A stretch of 15,314 bases of DNA from Achromobacter sp. (GTDB lineage Bacteria; Pseudomonadota; Gammaproteobacteria; Burkholderiales; Burkholderiaceae_B). The notes under the pieces were generated by a model. It ran no database searches and was not told the DNA's origin. It was given only the letters and a program-made list of their open reading frames with translations. Positions 12,788-15,314 of the stretch are shown piece by piece. The stretch spans positions 6,031 to 21,344 of the forward strand of contig DMTA01000064.1 of NCBI GenBank assembly GCA_003454835.1, written 5' to 3'. A program made the position numbers and the translations under genes. How positions within the stretch are numbered: the stretch's first letter is position 1; each line of letters opens with the position of its first letter.

Positions 12788-13997
12788 TTTCCTGAAGGTC
12801 ATTGAGGAAGCGCCAGCCCAGCGGCGTTGCGCGCAGGCGGGTGGGATCGGCGTCGAGCAGGCCCCGTTTCGAGGCTGCCTCCAATTGGTGCGCAATGACG
12901 GCAAGCGACAAACCGGTGCGTTCGTTGAATGTCGTGGCGGCCACGCCCGCTTTCAGGCGCAAGGCGTTGAGCATGAACTCGAATGGCAGTTCGTCCGGAC
13001 CGACCTGCCGGCTTTCGGCCAGATGGCTGCCATCGCGCGCCATGGCGGCCTGCATCCACGAATCCGGACTGCGCAGACGCGACTCGCGCACGATGCGGTC
13101 GTGAAACGACAGCTTGCCGTGCGCCCCCGGGCCGATGCCCAGATAGTCGCCGAACTCCCAGTAATTCATGTTGTGGCGGCAGCGGGCGCCCGGCTTGGCG
13201 TAAGCCGACACCTCGTAGCGCGCCAGTCCCGCTGCGGCCAGTTCGGCTTCCACCGCGTCCTGCATGGCTGCGCTGGTGTCGTCATCCGGCAGGTCTTCGG
13301 GCGGAAACTTCGCGAAGACGGTGTTCGGCTCCATCGTCAGGTGATACAGCGACAGGTGCTCGGTGCCGAACGAAATCGCCTGCCGCAGATCGGCCGTACA
13401 GGCCTCCAGCGTCTGGCCGGGCAATGCGAACATCATGTCCAGATTGACCCGGGCCGCCGCCTGTTGCGCCATGTCGATGGCCGCGCGCGCCTGGTTGGCA
13501 TCGTGGATGCGGCCCAGTTTCTTCAACTGCGCATCGTCAAAGCTCTGGATGCCCAGCGAAAACCGCGTGACGCCGCTGGCCGCGTAGTCACGGAAGCGGC
13601 CCGCCTCGGCCGTGCCGGGGTTGGCCTCCATCGTGATTTCGGCGTCCGGCCACAGGTTCAGATACGCCCGAAGCATTGCCAGCAGCTCATCCAGACCGGC
13701 CGCCGACAACAGGCTGGGCGTGCCGCCCCCGATAAAGACGGAAATCACCTGCCTGCCCCAGATGGACGGCAGCGACTGCTCGAGGTCGCTGCGCAGCGCA
13801 TCCAGATAGGCGCGTTCGGGAATTTCACCCGGCGCGGCATGCGAGTTGAAATCGCAGTACGGGCACTTGCGCACGCACCACGGCACGTGGACGTAGACCG
13901 ACAGCGGCGGCAGGCTGGTCAGCGTGGCGCCCGCGGGAACAACGAGGCGTGACTTGGTCGCGCCCATATCGTTGCGGATGGGAATGGTGATGGACAT
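12777..13997 (-). CDS. hemW: Radical SAM family heme chaperone HemW (HemN-like)
   Basis: This is a 406-residue radical SAM protein. The [4Fe-4S] motif CxxxCxxC is at Cys41, Cys45 and Cys48 in VPWCVRKCPYCDF. The third cysteine is followed by DF and not by the extra cysteine seen in true HemN, which marks the HemW group. HemW binds heme and is implicated in delivering it to respiratory proteins; it lacks coproporphyrinogen oxidase activity, although databases often name it so. The family segments FIGGGTPSLL, EANPGT and YHLTMEPNTVF follow, and a HemN C-terminal domain ends the protein. The ATG at 13997 has AGGAA 9 nt upstream; the open frame extending to 14936 crosses rdgB out of frame. It lies 35 bp downstream of rdgB, a pairing also found in E. 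coli, and is likely co-transcribed with it. Confidence 0.96.
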   Translation of the reverse strand: MSITIPIRNDMGATKSRLVVPAGATLTSLPPLSVYVHVPWCVRKCPYCDFNSHAAPGEIPERAYLDALRSDLEQSLPSIWGRQVISVFIGGGTPSLLSAAGLDELLAMLRAYLNLWPDAEITMEANPGTAEAGRFRDYAASGVTRFSLGIQSFDDAQLKKLGRIHDANQARAAIDMAQQAAARVNLDMMFALPGQTLEACTADLRQAISFGTEHLSLYHLTMEPNTVFAKFPPEDLPDDDTSAAMQDAVEAELAAAGLARYEVSAYAKPGARCRHNMNYWEFGDYLGIGPGAHGKLSFHDRIVRESRLRSPDSWMQAAMARDGSHLAESRQVGPDELPFEFMLNALRLKAGVAATTFNERTGLSLAVIAHQLEAASKRGLLDADPTRLRATPLGWRFLNDLQEMFL

Positions 13998-14001
13998 GCG
14001 G

Positions 14002-14028
14002 AAAAATTCCTGGCGCCTTGGCGGCGCC
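14002..14028 (-). terminator. Possible attenuator hairpin between rdgB and hemW
   Basis: On the minus strand two GGCGCC blocks (14028-14023 and 14017-14012) can pair around a 5-nt loop. They are followed by AGGAA, the hemW ribosome binding site, and then TTTTT (14006-14002). The structure could reduce read-through or mask initiation. GGCGCC is self-complementary, so alternative pairing is possible. Confidence 0.35.
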
Positions 14029-14032
14029 GTGG

Positions 14033-14656
14033 TCAAGCGTGGCTGAGCTTGCTGAGCAGCTCGCGCAGCGCCCGGGCGCGATGGCTGACCCGGTTCTTTT
14101 CGTCGGGATCCAGCGACGCGGCGGTCAACGCCATGTCGGGCAGATAGAAGTGCGGATCGTAGCCAAAGCCATTGGCGCCTTCCGGCACGTCGATGATCTC
14201 GCCGTGCCAGAGGCCTTCGCCGATCAGCGGACGCGGGTCGTTCTCGGAACGCACCAGCGCCAGGACCGCCACATACCAGGCACTGCGATCGGCGACGGAG
14301 GCCAGGTTGCGCACGAGCAATGCGTTGTTGGCCGCATCGGACTTTTCGCCGCCGTGCATCTTGGCATAGCGCGCGGAATAGACGCCGGGCGCGCCGTCCA
14401 GCGAGGCCACGCACAGGCCCGAGTCGTCCGCCAGCGCAGGCAATCCGGTCAGCCGGCTGGCATGGCGCGCCTTGGCGAGGGCGTTTTCCACGAACGTGAC
14501 GTGCGGCTCTTCGGCTTCCGGCACGCCGAGGTCGCCCTGCGGCACCAGTTCGATGCCCAGCGGCGCAAACAAGGCAGAAAACTCGCGCAGCTTGCCGGCG
14601 TTGTTGGACGCCAGGACAACGCGGCGCAGGGAGTCGGGAATCTTGGGGGAAGTCAT
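14033..14656 (-). CDS. rdgB: Non-canonical purine NTP pyrophosphatase RdgB (HAM1/Ham1p family)
   Basis: This 207-residue protein cleaves dITP, dXTP and related deaminated purine nucleotides to monophosphates, keeping them out of DNA and RNA. Diagnostic motifs are SNNAGK at 17-22 (phosphate and nucleotide binding), FVENA at 55-59, the catalytic LADDSGL with Asp77 and Asp78, SARYA, GFGYDP and the C-terminal SHRARAL. The start MTSPKIPDSLRR at 14656 aligns with family N-termini; the frame open to 14803 crosses the intergenic region. No good Shine-Dalgarno is visible. hemW follows after 35 bp. Upstream is a 202-bp gap to the divergent EAL gene. Confidence 0.97.
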   Translation of the reverse strand: MTSPKIPDSLRRVVLASNNAGKLREFSALFAPLGIELVPQGDLGVPEAEEPHVTFVENALAKARHASRLTGLPALADDSGLCVASLDGAPGVYSARYAKMHGGEKSDAANNALLVRNLASVADRSAWYVAVLALVRSENDPRPLIGEGLWHGEIIDVPEGANGFGYDPHFYLPDMALTAASLDPDEKNRVSHRARALRELLSKLSHA

Positions 14657-14858
14657 AGGCCGGATTGTATAGGGCGTGGCCCACGGCGGGCGGGCATCCC
14701 ACGATATTGGCGTGGGTACCACGAACGTGAGAATTCGTTGTTGACACGGATGTAACAGCGACTGAAGATTGCACGTCACGACATGGCGCAACAACGCAGA
14801 CATATTTTGTTGTCAATATGACCGATCTTGTCACTGATCGTTTCTCAATGCCCCGGCG
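14657..14858. other. Divergent intergenic region between rdgB and the EAL-domain gene
   Basis: This 202-bp stretch is lower in G+C than its surroundings and must hold promoters for both flanking genes. TTGACA (14741-14746) and TTGTCA (14810-14815) look like -35 hexamers for the plus strand. Neither has a good -10 at 16-18 bp, so I assign no promoter. The related 9-mers TTGTTGACA and TTGTTGTCA occur 69 bp apart, and a CGATC-N8-GATCG inverted repeat lies at 14823-14840. Confidence 0.4.
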
Positions 14859-15314
14859 ATGAACTCCATTCACGCTTTGCCACGGCCCGCCGCGGCCCGT
14901 GCTCCGCTCAATCTCCCGGGCGGAGCGCCCGCCCACGCCAGCCTGGCTGGCATTCTGCGCGAAAGATTATTGCGGCCGCGCTTCCAACCGGTGGTCGACC
15001 TGTCGCACAGCCGCATCTACGGCCACGAAAGCCTGATCCGCGGCCCCGCCGACACCCCCTTGCACTTTCCCGACGCCCTATTCGCCGAAGCGCGCCGCCA
15101 GGGGCTGCACCCGCAGCTTGAACTGGCCAGCTTTCGCGCGGGCGCGCGGGGATTCGAACAGAACGACGCCGCCGGCAAGCTGTTCCTGAACCTGTCCGGC
15201 TCCGCCCTGCTCCATTACTGGACCCTCTGGGGCCACGACATGCCCGGCAGGCTGCTTAAGGACTGCGCATTGGAGCCGGCCAGCATCGTCGTGGAACTGA
15301 CTGAACAGGATCCG
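14859..15314 (+). CDS. EAL-domain protein, N-terminal part (putative c-di-GMP phosphodiesterase)
   Basis: The open frame runs from the ATG at 14859 to the right edge of the window (152 codons, no stop). An in-frame stop at 14835-14837 and no other in-frame ATG upstream fix the start. After a Pro/Ala-rich leader of about 40 residues comes the EAL-domain beginning: FQPVVDLSHSRIYGHESLIRG, in which Glu57-Ser58-Leu59 is the EAL signature with Ser for Ala. The metal-ligand Asn appears in LFLNLSGSAL, and VVELTEQ fits the next conserved strand. EAL domains hydrolyse cyclic di-GMP and thereby control motility and biofilm. The first Glu and the Asn are kept, so activity is plausible, but the remaining catalytic residues and any further domains are outside the window. 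It is divergent from rdgB and probably unrelated to it. Confidence 0.85.
   Translation, partial: MNSIHALPRPAAARAPLNLPGGAPAHASLAGILRERLLRPRFQPVVDLSHSRIYGHESLIRGPADTPLHFPDALFAEARRQGLHPQLELASFRAGARGFEQNDAAGKLFLNLSGSALLHYWTLWGHDMPGRLLKDCALEPASIVVELTEQDP

Noticed and set aside
14741..14769. TTGACA as a sigma-70 promoter of the EAL gene
   Set aside because: The -35 is perfect, but no acceptable -10 occurs at 16-18 bp. It is noted in the intergenic entry only.
12777..14936. 719-codon minus-strand frame as one protein
   Set aside because: Only the part from 13997 is HemW. The upstream part overlaps rdgB in another frame and is Arg-rich with no domain. A ribosome binding site supports the start at 13997.

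Overview
The window looks like an ordinary chromosomal stretch of a high-GC betaproteobacterium of the Burkholderiales, most likely Alcaligenaceae (Achromobacter or Bordetella-like). The reasons are a Bug-type (TctC) periplasmic receptor, two LysR regulators, very G/C-rich third codon positions that give long antisense shadow frames, and the order rdgB-hemW followed by glnA-ntrB-ntrC on one strand. This placement is inferred from gene content, not from a search. I see no rRNA, tRNA, CRISPR array, insertion sequence or phage gene. No intergenic gap exceeds about 230 bases.

Left part (1-4865). The C-terminal end of an ABC transporter ATPase (+) converges on a Bug receptor gene (-) across a perfect 12-bp hairpin. 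The Bug gene is divergent from a two-gene (+) unit, an SDR oxidoreductase and a RidA-family protein. That unit converges, with 6 bp to spare, on a (-) pair: an Asp-nucleophile alpha/beta hydrolase followed by a LysR regulator.

Middle (4866-8424). A CGNR zinc-finger (ABATE) regulator lies on the minus strand just upstream of the hydrolase and has its own strong terminator. Upstream of both the CGNR gene and the hydrolase gene lies the same spaced dyad, GTAAC-N21-GTTAC. This suggests one regulator, plausibly the CGNR protein, controls both. Next come two tandem pirin-family cupins (-), and a divergent LysR gene (+) whose 5' region holds a perfect TTCAAATTATTTGAA palindrome.

Right part (8425-14656). 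This is a complete nitrogen-control block on the minus strand: glnA, then ntrB and ntrC overlapping in ATGA. glnA has a near-consensus sigma-54 promoter and at least two NtrC boxes 33 bp apart. The block therefore encodes its own feedback loop: NtrB phosphorylates NtrC, and NtrC activates glnA. Upstream on the same strand are rdgB (removal of non-canonical purine nucleotides) and hemW (heme chaperone-type radical SAM protein). The window ends inside the N-terminus of an EAL-domain protein (+) divergent from rdgB.

There is no clear new multi-gene system. The most useful unexplained signals are the shared GTAAC/GTTAC dyad, the pirin/LysR palindrome, the SDR that lacks its catalytic tyrosine, and paired direct repeats upstream of that SDR.
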